From Burkholderiales bacterium (GTDB lineage: Bacteria; Pseudomonadota; Gammaproteobacteria; Burkholderiales; SG8-39): a stretch of 8,428 bases of DNA. The notes below the pieces were generated by a model. The model did not search any database, was not told where the DNA came from, and saw only the letters and a program-made list of their open reading frames with translations. Position 1 is the stretch's first letter. Every line of letters begins with the position of its first letter. The position numbers and the translations under genes are program-made. The stretch is from assembly GCA_025929745.1 (NCBI GenBank), contig JAICPQ010000114.1, positions 1-8,428 of the forward strand, read 5' to 3'. This document shows, one piece after another, positions 1-7,086 of this stretch.

Positions 1-628
1 CGAGGCCGAGCTCGGAGGCGACAAACTCGCCGACGATGGCGCCGGTCACGGACATGGTGGCGTTCAGCTTGAGGCCGGCAAAGATGTAGGGAACGGCGTT
101 CGGGAAGCGGATTTTCGTGAACACCTGCCAGCGCGTGGCGCGCAACGTGCGCACGAGGTCGAGGATCTCGGGCTCGGCGCTCGCCAGCCCGATCGCGGTG
201 TTCACCACCATCGGGAAGAAGGCGATCGTGGTGCCGATGACGATGTTCGGCCATACGCCGTAGCCCAGCCACAGGATGAAGAGCGGCGCGAGCGCGATCT
301 TGGGCAGGGTGTTGAAGAGCACGAGCACCGGCATGATGGTGCGCAGGAGGAGCCGGTTCCAGACGATGGCGATGGCGAGCGCGATGCCGAGCACCGCCGA
401 CAGCACGAAGGCGCCGAGCACCGCGTAGAACGTCGTCAGGAAGTTGGCCGGCCAGCGGTAAGTCGGCCGGTCGAGCGCCTTGAGCGCGGACCAGGGCGAG
501 GGCAGGATGTACTCCTTGACGTGCAGCAGGTCGACGGCGAGCTGCCAGACGACGAGCAGCCCGAGGATCACGAGGGTCGCCGGCATGTAATAGGAAACCG
601 CTGCCGCGACCGCCTTCTTCAATCTCAT
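1..628 (-). CDS. ABC transporter permease, NitT/TauT (SsuC/TauC) type, 3' end cut by the window edge
   Basis: Reading from ATG at 628-626 gives 209 open codons to the left edge with no stop, so the C-terminus is missing. The protein is an inner-membrane subunit of the binding-protein-dependent permease family. Hydrophobic segments lie at about residues 14-35, 63-90, 97-122 and 125-150. The cytoplasmic EAA-type loop that contacts the ATPase covers about 151-183 (seen as EPEILDLVRTLRATRWQVF, then RFPNAVPYIFAGL). The Gly usual in this loop is Arg163; I believe this is a variant of this branch, not damage. The family imports nitrate, sulfonates, taurine, pyrimidine precursors or aromatic acids, and the substrate cannot be read here. 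It is divergent from its likely partner ATPase at 627-1403. ATG 628 is the first possible start after an in-frame stop at 658-656. No Shine-Dalgarno sequence precedes it, and the next ATG (586-584) has none either. No substrate-binding protein is in view; it may lie beyond the left edge. Confidence 0.9.
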   Translation of the reverse strand, partial: MRLKKAVAAAVSYYMPATLVILGLLVVWQLAVDLLHVKEYILPSPWSALKALDRPTYRWPANFLTTFYAVLGAFVLSAVLGIALAIAIVWNRLLLRTIMPVLVLFNTLPKIALAPLFILWLGYGVWPNIVIGTTIAFFPMVVNTAIGLASAEPEILDLVRTLRATRWQVFTKIRFPNAVPYIFAGLKLNATMSVTGAIVGEFVASELGL

Positions 629-1403
629 GGTTACAATTAACCTGTTGGTTACATCTTACCCGTTCATCCATCTCTCCGGGGTTCGCAAGGTCTACGGCGA
701 GCACCTGGCGATTTCGGATGCCACCTTCGACGTGCTGCCCGGCGAGCTCGTCTCGCTCGTCGGGCCTTCGGGCTGCGGCAAGTCGACGCTGCTCAAGATC
801 CTGGCCGGCCTGCATCCGCACGACGGCGGCGAGGTGCGTATCGGCTCACCCACCCATCCGTTCGACCCGGCGAAGGACGTGGGGATGGTGTTTCAGGCGC
901 CGCTGCTTCTCAAGTGGCGCCGCGTCCTCGAGAACGTGCTGCTGCCGGCCGAGATCCTGGGCTTGCCCGGGAAGGAAGCGCGCGAGCGCGCGGGGCATCT
1001 TCTCAAGCTGGTCGGGCTCGCCGGCGCCGAGCACAAGTATCCCTACGAGCTCTCCGGCGGCATGCAGCAGCGCGCGGCGATCGCGCGCGCGCTGGTCCAC
1101 GACCCGAAGCTCGTGCTGATGGACGAGCCTTTCGGCGCGCTCGATGCCCTGACGCGCGAGAAGATGAACCTCGAGCTGCTGCGCATCTGGAAAGAGGCGG
1201 GCAAGACCATCGTGTTCGTGACTCACGGCATCTCGGAGGCGGTGTTTCTCGGCACCCGGGTGGTCGTGCTCACTGCGGGGCCTGCGCGCATGGCCGACAA
1301 CTTCGAGGTCGAGCTGCCGTACCCGCGCACGCTCGACATGAAGACGAACGAGCGCTTCGGCGAGTACACGCGGCGCATCTATCGATTGCTCGGGATGGAA
1401 TGA
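627..1403 (+). CDS. ABC transporter ATP-binding protein, NitT/TauT (SsuB/TauB) type
   Basis: This is the 258-residue cytoplasmic ATPase of a nitrate/sulfonate/taurine-type importer, which powers uptake through a permease such as the one at 1-628. All nucleotide-binding motifs are present: Walker A GPSGCGKST (46-54), Q-loop Gln90 in VFQAP, signature LSGGMQQR (142-149), Walker B LVLMDEP (162-168), D-loop ALD (171-173) and switch His200 in VFVTH. Length is normal for the family. The start is uncertain. ATG 627 overlaps the permease ATG on the other strand and places the palindromic repeats inside codons 2-12. TTG 645 would give MVTSYPFIHLSGV, closer to the usual short N-terminus. Neither has a ribosome binding site. 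The 3' end overlaps the regulator gene by 4 bases (ATGA), implying translational coupling. The assignment as an ATPase is secure; pairing with the divergent permease is inferred from family match and adjacency. Confidence 0.93.
   Translation: MVTINLLVTSYPFIHLSGVRKVYGEHLAISDATFDVLPGELVSLVGPSGCGKSTLLKILAGLHPHDGGEVRIGSPTHPFDPAKDVGMVFQAPLLLKWRRVLENVLLPAEILGLPGKEARERAGHLLKLVGLAGAEHKYPYELSGGMQQRAAIARALVHDPKLVLMDEPFGALDALTREKMNLELLRIWKEAGKTIVFVTHGISEAVFLGTRVVVLTAGPARMADNFEVELPYPRTLDMKTNERFGEYTRRIYRLLGME
629..660. promoter_or_regulatory. Tandem palindromic operator candidate in the divergent junction
   Basis: Two 14-base palindromic units sit in tandem: GGTTACAATTAACC (629-642) and GGTTACATCTTACC (647-660). 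They are identical at 11 of 14 positions and separated by 4 bases. The half-sites GGTTA, TAACC, GGTTA and TTACC start at 629, 638, 647 and 656, an exact 9-base period; only the fourth has a mismatch. The patch is AT-rich against a very GC-rich background. The arrangement suits two regulator dimers binding side by side, as known for some TetR-family repressors. The obvious candidate is the TetR-type protein at 1400-2020, but that link is inference. I could not identify convincing -35/-10 pairs on either strand. Confidence 0.6.
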
Positions 1404-2020
1404 AGAACGGCCGCGACCCGGCGCGCACGCGCTCGAAGATCCTCGAGGCGGCGACCTGCGAGTTCGCGCGCTACGGACTGGGCGGGGCGCGCGTCGACCG
1501 CATCGCGGCGCGCGCCAGGGCGAACAAGCGCATGCTCTACTACTACTTCGGCGACAAGGAAGGGCTGTTCCTCGCCGCGCTCGAAGACCGCTATGCGCAC
1601 ATCCGCAACGCCGAGCGCTCGCTCGAGCTCGAGCACCTCGATGCGCGCGTCGCGGTGCGGCGCCTGGTGGAGTTCACCTGGAACTACTTTCTCGACCATC
1701 CGGAGTTCATGACGCTCCTCAACAGCGAGAACCTGCACAAAGGGCGCCACGTGCGCCGCTCGCGGCGCGTGCCCGAGATGCATTCGCACCTGGTGGGGCT
1801 GCTGCGCGACGTGCTGCGCCGGGGCGAGGCGCAGGGCCTGTTCCGCAAGGGCGTGGATCCGGTTCAGCTCTATATCTCGATCGCGGGCGAGGGCTACTTC
1901 TATCTCAGCAACCGCTATACGCTGTCGCGCATCTTCGACCGCGATCTGATGGCGCCGCGCGCGCTCGCGTTGCGCGCTCGGCATATCGCGGACATGATTC
2001 TCAACGCATTGAGGAGGTGA
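1400..2020 (+). CDS. TetR/AcrR-family transcriptional regulator
   Basis: This 206-residue DNA-binding regulator is of typical TetR length. The N-terminal helix-turn-helix domain covers about residues 10-58: TRSKILEAATCEFARYG, then VDRIAARARANKRMLYYYF and GDKEGLF, the pattern that places the recognition helix near residues 43-50. The remainder (about 65-206) is the helical ligand-binding and dimer region, including HPEFMTLLNSEN (100-111), a pattern seen in TetR relatives that control catabolic genes. The start ATG overlaps the ATPase stop (ATGA at 1400-1403). A longer in-frame reading begins upstream, but it lies inside the ATPase gene and is an Arg-rich shadow. The last codons hold the ribosome binding site of tctC. 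Its place between two transport systems suggests it represses the operon, itself included, until an effector binds. The effector is unknown; a pathway substrate or CoA/keto-acid intermediate is a guess. Confidence 0.93.
   Translation: MKNGRDPARTRSKILEAATCEFARYGLGGARVDRIAARARANKRMLYYYFGDKEGLFLAALEDRYAHIRNAERSLELEHLDARVAVRRLVEFTWNYFLDHPEFMTLLNSENLHKGRHVRRSRRVPEMHSHLVGLLRDVLRRGEAQGLFRKGVDPVQLYISIAGEGYFYLSNRYTLSRIFDRDLMAPRALALRARHIADMILNALRR
2011..2020 (+). promoter_or_regulatory. Strong ribosome binding site for tctC, inside the end of the TetR gene
   Basis: GAGGAGGTGA is an almost complete complement of the 16S rRNA tail. It lies 1 base before ATG 2022, with the GGAGG core 4 bases away. It also encodes the last Arg codons and the TGA stop of the regulator. 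It is the strongest such signal in the window and predicts that the periplasmic binding protein is made in excess over its neighbours. Confidence 0.85.
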
Positions 2021-2021
2021 C

Positions 2022-3017
2022 ATGAAGACGTTATTGCCGTTGATCGTGGCTTCGGTGCTCGCATTCCCAGTGCAGGCACAGAACTGGAAACCATCCAAAC
2101 CGGTCACGATCATCGTGCCCTGGGCGGCGGGCGGCTCGACCGATCAAGTGACGCGCATTACCGCCGCAGAGGTCGAGAAGCATCTCGGGCAGAAGGTCGT
2201 GATCGTCAATCAGCCGGGGGCGTCGGGCTCGATCGGCACCAAAAGCGCGCTCGACGCGCCGAAGGATGGCCATACGTGGACGGCAGGCGCAGCGCAGGAC
2301 CTCGGGGTCTATCGCGCGCTCGGCATGTTCGAGACAAACCTCACCGACTGGCACCTTTTCCTGAGCGTGGCCAACGTGCCGCTCGTCGGCGTGAATCCCA
2401 ACACGCCGTACAAGACGATGAAGGATCTGCTCGATGCGATGAAGGCTAAGCCCGGCGAGATCACGGTGGCGACGGCCGGCGTGACTTCCGGCGGGCACAA
2501 CGCGATGGAGGCGATCGCGCGCGCCACGGGCGTGAAGTACCGTCACGTCACCTACGACGGCGGCAATCCCGCGGTGGTCGCCACGGTCGCGGGTGAGACC
2601 CAGGTCACGACGCAACTCGCCGTGGAGCAAGCCGAGATGATCCGCGGCAAGCGCCTGCGCCCGCTTGCTGCGGTCGCCGACAAGCCCCTCGAGATCGAAG
2701 GACACGGCCGGATCGACGCGATCACGCAGACGGTGCCCGGGATGAAGATTCCGACCAACTACTTCGGCGTCTTCGTGCCGAAGGGCGTGCCGCCGCAGGT
2801 CGTGGCCACGCTCGATCGCATCTGGGGCGATCACATCACGCGTTCGGAGGCGCTGAAGAAGTACGCCACCAGCCGCGGCGCGCTGTTCGCGCCGATGTCC
2901 GGCCAGGACGCGCAGAAGGCGGCGCTGCCGGCGGTGCAGGCGAACGCGTGGCTGCTGCATGCGGGCGGCAAGACCAAGGTTTCGCCCGATTCAGTGGGTA
3001 TTCCGAAACCTGAATGA
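2022..3017 (+). CDS. tctC: Tripartite tricarboxylate transporter substrate-binding protein (TctC/Bug family)
   Basis: This is a 331-residue periplasmic solute receptor. A Sec signal peptide occupies residues 1-19 (Lys2, hydrophobic LLPLIVASVLAF, cleavage likely after VQA19). The mature protein begins with the Bug-family pattern KPSKPVTIIVPWAAGGSTDQ (about 23-42). It continues with VIVNQPGASGSIGT, and then a second-lobe region around HVTYDGGNPAVVATVAGE. Length and order are normal for the family. Bug proteins bind carboxylates (citrate, dicarboxylates, amino acids, aromatic acids) and deliver them to the TctAB membrane complex encoded next. The ligand cannot be predicted from sequence. The start is fixed by the strong ribosome binding site just upstream. 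The stop overlaps the tctB start by 4 bases (ATGA, 3014-3017). Confidence 0.95.
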   Translation: MKTLLPLIVASVLAFPVQAQNWKPSKPVTIIVPWAAGGSTDQVTRITAAEVEKHLGQKVVIVNQPGASGSIGTKSALDAPKDGHTWTAGAAQDLGVYRALGMFETNLTDWHLFLSVANVPLVGVNPNTPYKTMKDLLDAMKAKPGEITVATAGVTSGGHNAMEAIARATGVKYRHVTYDGGNPAVVATVAGETQVTTQLAVEQAEMIRGKRLRPLAAVADKPLEIEGHGRIDAITQTVPGMKIPTNYFGVFVPKGVPPQVVATLDRIWGDHITRSEALKKYATSRGALFAPMSGQDAQKAALPAVQANAWLLHAGGKTKVSPDSVGIPKPE

Positions 3018-3454
3018 GAAGTGATGCTGCTCAGGGCGTCGCATGGGCATTAGGCGGGGGCCTGATCGTCTACGCCTCGTGGGCGATGGATCGCCTCGAG
3101 CGCCACGGCGCGGCGCTCTACACCGCGCCGGGGCTGGTGCCTGGGCTTCTCGGTCTCGTGCTCGTGGTGCTCGGCGTGGCGCTGGCGCTGCGCAAGCGAG
3201 GCATTTCCGCATGTTCTCCCGCGATCCGGTGGGGTAACACGCCTCTCGTGCTCGCGCTGTGCCTGGGCTACGCGATCGGCCTCATTGGGCGCATGCCGTT
3301 CTGGCTCGCCACCTTCGTGTTCGTAACCGCGTTCATCGCGATCTTCGAATATCCGTCGCGGCGGCGCATGGCGCTTGCGCCGCTGTACGGCGCCGCCACC
3401 AGCTTGGCCGTCAGCAACCTCTTTGAGGCGGTTTTTCTCGTGCGGCTGCCTTAG
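3014..3454 (+). CDS. tctB: Tripartite tricarboxylate transporter small membrane subunit (TctB family)
   Basis: This is a 146-residue, strongly hydrophobic protein. Membrane segments lie at about residues 8-25, 42-61, 74-112 (long enough for two closely spaced helices) and 118-142. The PGLVPGLLGLVLVVLGVAL stretch (39-57) is typical of TctB, the small and weakly conserved subunit of TTT transporters whose exact role is poorly understood. Position between tctC and tctA gives the C-B-A order known from the Salmonella system and supports the call more than sequence alone. The start overlaps the tctC stop and has no clear ribosome binding site, so translation is probably coupled. The stop is 2 bases before tctA. 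Confidence 0.87.
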   Translation: MRSDAAQGVAWALGGGLIVYASWAMDRLERHGAALYTAPGLVPGLLGLVLVVLGVALALRKRGISACSPAIRWGNTPLVLALCLGYAIGLIGRMPFWLATFVFVTAFIAIFEYPSRRRMALAPLYGAATSLAVSNLFEAVFLVRLP

Positions 3455-3456
3455 GC

Positions 3457-4947
3457 ATGTTCGAGGGCTTGATTCTGTTCGGCCGGTCGATCGGCGGATT
3501 TCTCACCGCCGAGTCGATCCTGTGGGCGCTGGGCGCGAGCCTGGTCGGCGTGGTAATCGGTGCGCTGCCGGGACTCACCGCCACGATGGGCGTGGCCTTG
3601 ATGACGACGCTCACGCTGAAGATGGCGCCCGCCCAGGCGCTCCTCGTCCTCGTCTGCACTTATGTGGGCGCGATCTACGGCGGCTCGCGCAGCGCCATCC
3701 TGCTCAACATTCCCGGCACGCCGGCCTCCGCCGCCTCCTGCCTCGACGGCTACGCGCTCGCGCGGCAAGGTCGGGCCGGCTATGCGATGGGCATCGCGAC
3801 CACCGGCAGCGTGATGGGAACGCTGATCGGCATGTTCTTTCTCGCGCTCTTCACGCCGCTCCTAGGCAACGTGGCCCTCAAGTTCGGCGCGTACGAGTTC
3901 TTCTGGCTCGCGACGTTCGGCGTGGTGATTTCCGGCAACCTGACCGGGGACGATCCGTTGAAGGGCTGGATGGCGGGCGCGCTCGGCCTGTTCCTGGCCA
4001 CGATCGGCCAGGAAAGCGTGTACGCCTTTGAGCGCTTCACCTTCGGCACGCGCGAGCTCGCCGGCGGCCTTTCGCTCGTGCCGGCGCTCGTCGGCGCGTT
4101 CGGTTTTGCCGAGCTCTTGATGGTGATGCGCGAGCGGCGGCCGCCGGTGACTTTGAGCGCGCTCGACAGCGTCATCCCAAGGCTGAGGGATCTATGGAAG
4201 TACCGGCGCACGATCGTGCGCTCGGGCTGTATCGGCACGTTCATCGGCATCATTCCCGGCGTCGGCGAGGACAGCGCGGCGTGGACCTCCTACGCGGCGG
4301 CGAAGCGCGCGAGCGTCGAGAAAGCGCTTTTCGGCAAAGGTTCGGTCGAGGGACTGATGGCGGCCGAGACCGGCGACAACGCCTGCGTGCCGGGCGCCAT
4401 CATCCCCGTGCTGACGCTGCAGATTCCGGGGTCCGCACCCGCGGCGGTGCTGATGGCGGCGATGCTGATCCACGGCGTGCGTCCGGGGCCGCTCATCATG
4501 GTCGAGTCGCCGCAGTTCGTATACGACGTCATCACCATGATGCTTTTCGCGGTGATCGGCATCCTCATCTACGGGCTGGTGCTCACACGCTTCCTCGTGC
4601 AGGTGCTGCGCGCGCGCTATCAGGTGATCGTGCCAATCATCTTCGTGCTGTGCGCGGTTGGCTCCTTCGCCATCGCCGCGCGGCTCTTCGACGTGTGGGT
4701 CATGCTCGCTTTCGGCGTGCTCGGCTTCGCCCTGCGGCTTCTGAACTATCCGATGGCGCCCCTGGTCCTCGGCCTGGTGCTCGGCGATCTGCTGGAAAAG
4801 TCGCTGCGCCGCGGCCTTGTGCTCTCCGACGGCGACGTCACGCCGTTTTTCACCCGGCCGATTTCGGCCTTCCTCTGCGCGCTTCTCGTGCTGATCGTGC
4901 TGTCGCGCTTCATACGCTGGAGACCTCGTGCGAATCGCGCTGTGTAA
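3457..4947 (+). CDS. tctA: Tripartite tricarboxylate transporter large membrane subunit (TctA family)
   Basis: This 496-residue, many-spanning inner-membrane protein is the transport channel of the TTT system, driven by an ion gradient, not ATP. The two family motif blocks are both present. Block one runs from GALPGLTA (35-42) through GGSRSAILLNIPGTP (75-89) and DGYALARQGRAGYAMG. Block two runs from GIIPGVGEDSAAW (264-276) through FGKGSVEGLMAAETGDNA to LTLQIPGSAPAAVL, with PGS at 324-326, and IHGVRPGP. Block two reads ETGDNACVPG and LQIPGSAP where, from memory, many TctA proteins read APEAANNAAAGG and LGIPGS, so this is a somewhat divergent branch. Length is typical. ATG 3457 follows the tctB stop by 2 bases with only a weak ribosome binding site. 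The last 20 bases overlap the next gene in another frame. Confidence 0.96.
   Translation: MFEGLILFGRSIGGFLTAESILWALGASLVGVVIGALPGLTATMGVALMTTLTLKMAPAQALLVLVCTYVGAIYGGSRSAILLNIPGTPASAASCLDGYALARQGRAGYAMGIATTGSVMGTLIGMFFLALFTPLLGNVALKFGAYEFFWLATFGVVISGNLTGDDPLKGWMAGALGLFLATIGQESVYAFERFTFGTRELAGGLSLVPALVGAFGFAELLMVMRERRPPVTLSALDSVIPRLRDLWKYRRTIVRSGCIGTFIGIIPGVGEDSAAWTSYAAAKRASVEKALFGKGSVEGLMAAETGDNACVPGAIIPVLTLQIPGSAPAAVLMAAMLIHGVRPGPLIMVESPQFVYDVITMMLFAVIGILIYGLVLTRFLVQVLRARYQVIVPIIFVLCAVGSFAIAARLFDVWVMLAFGVLGFALRLLNYPMAPLVLGLVLGDLLEKSLRRGLVLSDGDVTPFFTRPISAFLCALLVLIVLSRFIRWRPRANRAV
4919..4923 (+). promoter_or_regulatory. Ribosome binding site deciding the GTG start at 4928
   Basis: GGAGA lies 4 bases before GTG 4928 and inside the tctA coding region. 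It supports starting the TIM-barrel gene at this GTG, even though that makes it overlap tctA by 20 bases. The resulting N-terminus, MRIALCNEV, is exactly the first barrel strand expected. Confidence 0.7.
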
Positions 4948-5761
4948 CGAGGTGATCGCGCCCATGCCGTTTCCGCAGCAGTGCGAGTACGCGGCCAAGC
5001 TCGGCTACGACGGCCTCGAGATTGCGCCTTACACGCTGTCGGACGAGCCGCACCGCCTAGGAAGCGCGCAGATTGCCGCGGCGCGCGCCGCGGCCGAGGA
5101 TGCAGGCGTCGCCGTCACTGGGCTGCACTGGCTGCTCATCAAGCCCGCAGGCCTCTCGATCAGCAGCAAAGACGAGAACGTCAGGAAGCGCACTATCGAC
5201 GTGATGCTCGCCCTCATCGACCAGTGCGCCGAGCTGGGCGGCCGCTACCTGGTGCACGGCTCGCCGCACCAACGGCGCGTCGACCCCGGCGAGACGCGCG
5301 CGGCCGCCATGGCGCGCGCGCGGGACAGCTTCGCCTCGATCGCCGAGCGCGCACAGAAAGCCGGGGTGGTCTATTGCATCGAGCCGCTCTCTTCGGAGCA
5401 GACGCCGCTCATCAACACGCTCGATGAAGCTTCCCGCATGGTGGAAGAGATCGGCAGCCCGGCCGTCAGGAGCATGCTCGATTGCAGCTCGGCCGGGCGG
5501 ATGGAGAAAGAGCCGCTCAACGCGCTCGTCGATCGCTGGCTGCCGAAGGGCGTGATCGCGCACGTCCAGGTGAACGACCGCAATCGCCGCGGACCCGGCC
5601 AGGGCGAGCAGCGCTTCGCGCCGCTTTTCGCGTCGCTCAAAAAGCATGGCTATCGCGGCGACGTGGCCGTCGAGCCCTTCGATTACGTGCCCGACGGTCC
5701 AGGCGCCGCCGCGCGCGCCATCGGCTACATCAAGGGACTCATGGAAGCGCTCGAGACATGA
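4928..5761 (+). CDS. Sugar phosphate isomerase/epimerase-like TIM-barrel protein (xylose isomerase-like, AP endonuclease 2 fold)
   Basis: This 277-residue cytoplasmic protein is of a family that includes ketose 3-epimerases, hydroxypyruvate isomerase, inosose dehydratase and C-glycoside-cleaving enzymes. Strand-one MRIALCNEV and the early block AAKLGYDGLEIAPYT (22-36) are typical. Four probable metal ligands are visible: Glu152 in CIEPLS, Asp185 in MLDCSS, His212 in AHVQVND, and Glu249 in AVEPF. Their spacing closely matches, from memory, D-tagatose 3-epimerase (Glu152, Asp185, His211, Glu246). That enzyme group usually has a His three residues after the Asp (DxxH); here it is Ser188, so simple ketose epimerisation is not assured. 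GTG start supported by GGAGA upstream. The stop overlaps the enolase-superfamily gene by 4 bases. Role inferred: isomerisation, epimerisation, dehydration or C-O/C-C cleavage of a pathway intermediate. Confidence 0.88.
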   Translation: MRIALCNEVIAPMPFPQQCEYAAKLGYDGLEIAPYTLSDEPHRLGSAQIAAARAAAEDAGVAVTGLHWLLIKPAGLSISSKDENVRKRTIDVMLALIDQCAELGGRYLVHGSPHQRRVDPGETRAAAMARARDSFASIAERAQKAGVVYCIEPLSSEQTPLINTLDEASRMVEEIGSPAVRSMLDCSSAGRMEKEPLNALVDRWLPKGVIAHVQVNDRNRRGPGQGEQRFAPLFASLKKHGYRGDVAVEPFDYVPDGPGAAARAIGYIKGLMEALET

Positions 5762-7086
5762 AGTTCGCGGTGAAGGAAATCGACTTCTTCGAGCGCGACG
5801 TGCGGCTGCGGATGCCGTTTCGCTTCGGCGTCGTGACGCTCACCGAGGCGCCCCAGGCCTTCGCGCTTGCAAGGATCGAACTGGAAAATGGCAAGCAGTC
5901 GCAGGGCGCCGCCGCGGAGCTCCTTGCGCCGAAATGGTTCGACAAGAATCCCGGCTTGAGCAACGAAGACAACTTCGAGCAGCTGCGCGCTTCGATGCGA
6001 GCGGCGCGCAGCGCGTACCTGGATGCAGGAATGAACACCGCGTTCGGCCATTCCCGGCCGACGCTCGGCCTGGTGGAGAACTACGGGCCGGCGCTGCTCG
6101 ACCGCGCGCTGCTCGACGCGCTGTGCCGCGCACTCGGCATCTCCTTCTATCAGGCCGTGAAAACGAATGTTGCGGGCATTGCGTTCCGGGATCTCGACAT
6201 GCAAGGCTTCCTGTCCGGGCTCGAGCCGCGCTCGGAAATCGCCGCGCGTCACACCGTCGGGCTGGTGGATCCGATCACCTCGGCGGATAACAAGAAACCG
6301 GTGAACGACGGTCTGCCCGAGACGCTCGAGGAAGTGGTCGCGCGCTACGGCCATCGCTGGTTCAAACTCAAGGTCGGCGGCGATGTGAAGGCCGACGTCG
6401 AGCGCCTGCGCGCGATCGCCGCTGTGCTCGATCGCATTGCCGAGCCCTACCACGCATCGCTCGACGGCAACGAGCAATACGAGGATGTCGAGAGCGTCAT
6501 CGCTCTGTGGCGCGCGCTCGAGGCCCAGCCCGAGCTCGAACGGCTCGCGTCGAGCATCGTGTTCGTCGAGCAGCCGATCAAGCGCCAGAAGGCGCTCGCC
6601 GCGAACATCGCGGCGCTCAGCGCGAGGAAGCCCGTCATCATCGACGAGTCCGATGATTCGCTCGACGCGTTGCCGCGCGCCAAGGCGCTCGGCTACCGCG
6701 GCGTTTCGTCCAAGACGTGCAAGGGTATTTACAAGTCGCTAATCAATGCGGCTCGCTGCGCTACATGGGGCAAGGACTACTTCATGACCGGCGAGGACCT
6801 CACGATTCAGCCGGGGCTCGCGTTGCAGCAGGACCTGGCGCTGGTTTCGATCCTCGGGCTCACGCACGTCGAGCGCAATGGCCACCACTATGTAAACGGC
6901 ATGGCCGGGTTGCCTGCTCAGGAACAACAAGACTTCGGCAGCGCGCACCCGGACCTCTACGAGCGAAGCCATGGGGCGGTCCGGCTGCGCATCCACAAAG
7001 GAATGATTCAGATGAAAACGCTGGACTGTCCGGGCTACGCGAGCCGCGCCATGCCCGATTGGCAATCGATGAGGAGGATGGCTTGA
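5758..7086 (+). CDS. Enolase-superfamily enzyme, muconate-lactonizing/mandelate racemase type
   Basis: This 442-residue enzyme is long for the group (commonly about 360-400). The N-terminal capping region holds RMPFRFGVVTLTEAP (18-32), the loop that shapes substrate specificity. The hinge DRALLDALCRALGISFY follows, and the barrel begins near HTVGLVDP. The catalytic set is complete: Lys203 and Lys205 in FKLKVGG; metal ligands Asp236 (SLDGNE), Glu271 (FVEQP) and Asp296 (IIDESDD); and Lys319 (SSKTCKG). A KxK on one side and Lys on the other is the pattern of the muconate-lactonizing, o-succinylbenzoate and dipeptide-epimerase subgroup, not of mandelate racemase (His-Asp) or acid-sugar dehydratases. 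Chemistry expected: Mg-assisted removal of the proton beside a carboxylate, leading to racemisation, cycloisomerisation or elimination. Spacing between the first two metal ligands is 35 residues, larger than the 26 I recall for muconate lactonizing enzyme. ATG 5758 overlaps the preceding stop (ATGA). Substrate unknown. Confidence 0.9.
   Translation: MKFAVKEIDFFERDVRLRMPFRFGVVTLTEAPQAFALARIELENGKQSQGAAAELLAPKWFDKNPGLSNEDNFEQLRASMRAARSAYLDAGMNTAFGHSRPTLGLVENYGPALLDRALLDALCRALGISFYQAVKTNVAGIAFRDLDMQGFLSGLEPRSEIAARHTVGLVDPITSADNKKPVNDGLPETLEEVVARYGHRWFKLKVGGDVKADVERLRAIAAVLDRIAEPYHASLDGNEQYEDVESVIALWRALEAQPELERLASSIVFVEQPIKRQKALAANIAALSARKPVIIDESDDSLDALPRAKALGYRGVSSKTCKGIYKSLINAARCATWGKDYFMTGEDLTIQPGLALQQDLALVSILGLTHVERNGHHYVNGMAGLPAQEQQDFGSAHPDLYERSHGAVRLRIHKGMIQMKTLDCPGYASRAMPDWQSMRRMA
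7071..7077 (+). promoter_or_regulatory. Ribosome binding site deciding the TTG start at 7083
   Basis: GAGGAGG lies 5 bases before TTG 7083, within the last codons of the upstream gene. It is a strong, well-spaced site and is the main reason to begin the VOC gene at a rare TTG. There is no ATG or GTG nearby in that frame that would leave the first metal-binding His. Confidence 0.8.

Noticed and set aside
914..1399. Upstream in-frame extension of the TetR gene to an ATG at 914
   Set aside because: The extra residues are an Arg/Ala-rich frame-shifted reading of the ATPase gene. The TetR fold starts right after ATG 1400.
2031..2960. Long open frame on the minus strand (309 residues) opposite tctC
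   Set aside because: It is Arg/His-rich with no recognisable domain and mirrors the codon pattern of a clear TctC gene. Such antisense frames are routine in GC-rich DNA.
4192..4998. Minus-strand frame (268 residues) opposite the end of tctA
   Set aside because: Its His/Arg/Glu-rich product is the typical antisense reading of a membrane protein gene. There is no start context and no domain.
5482..5757. Upstream in-frame extension of the enolase-superfamily gene
   Set aside because: The extension is an Arg-rich shadow of the TIM-barrel gene. ATG 5758 with the ATGA overlap gives a normal family N-terminus.
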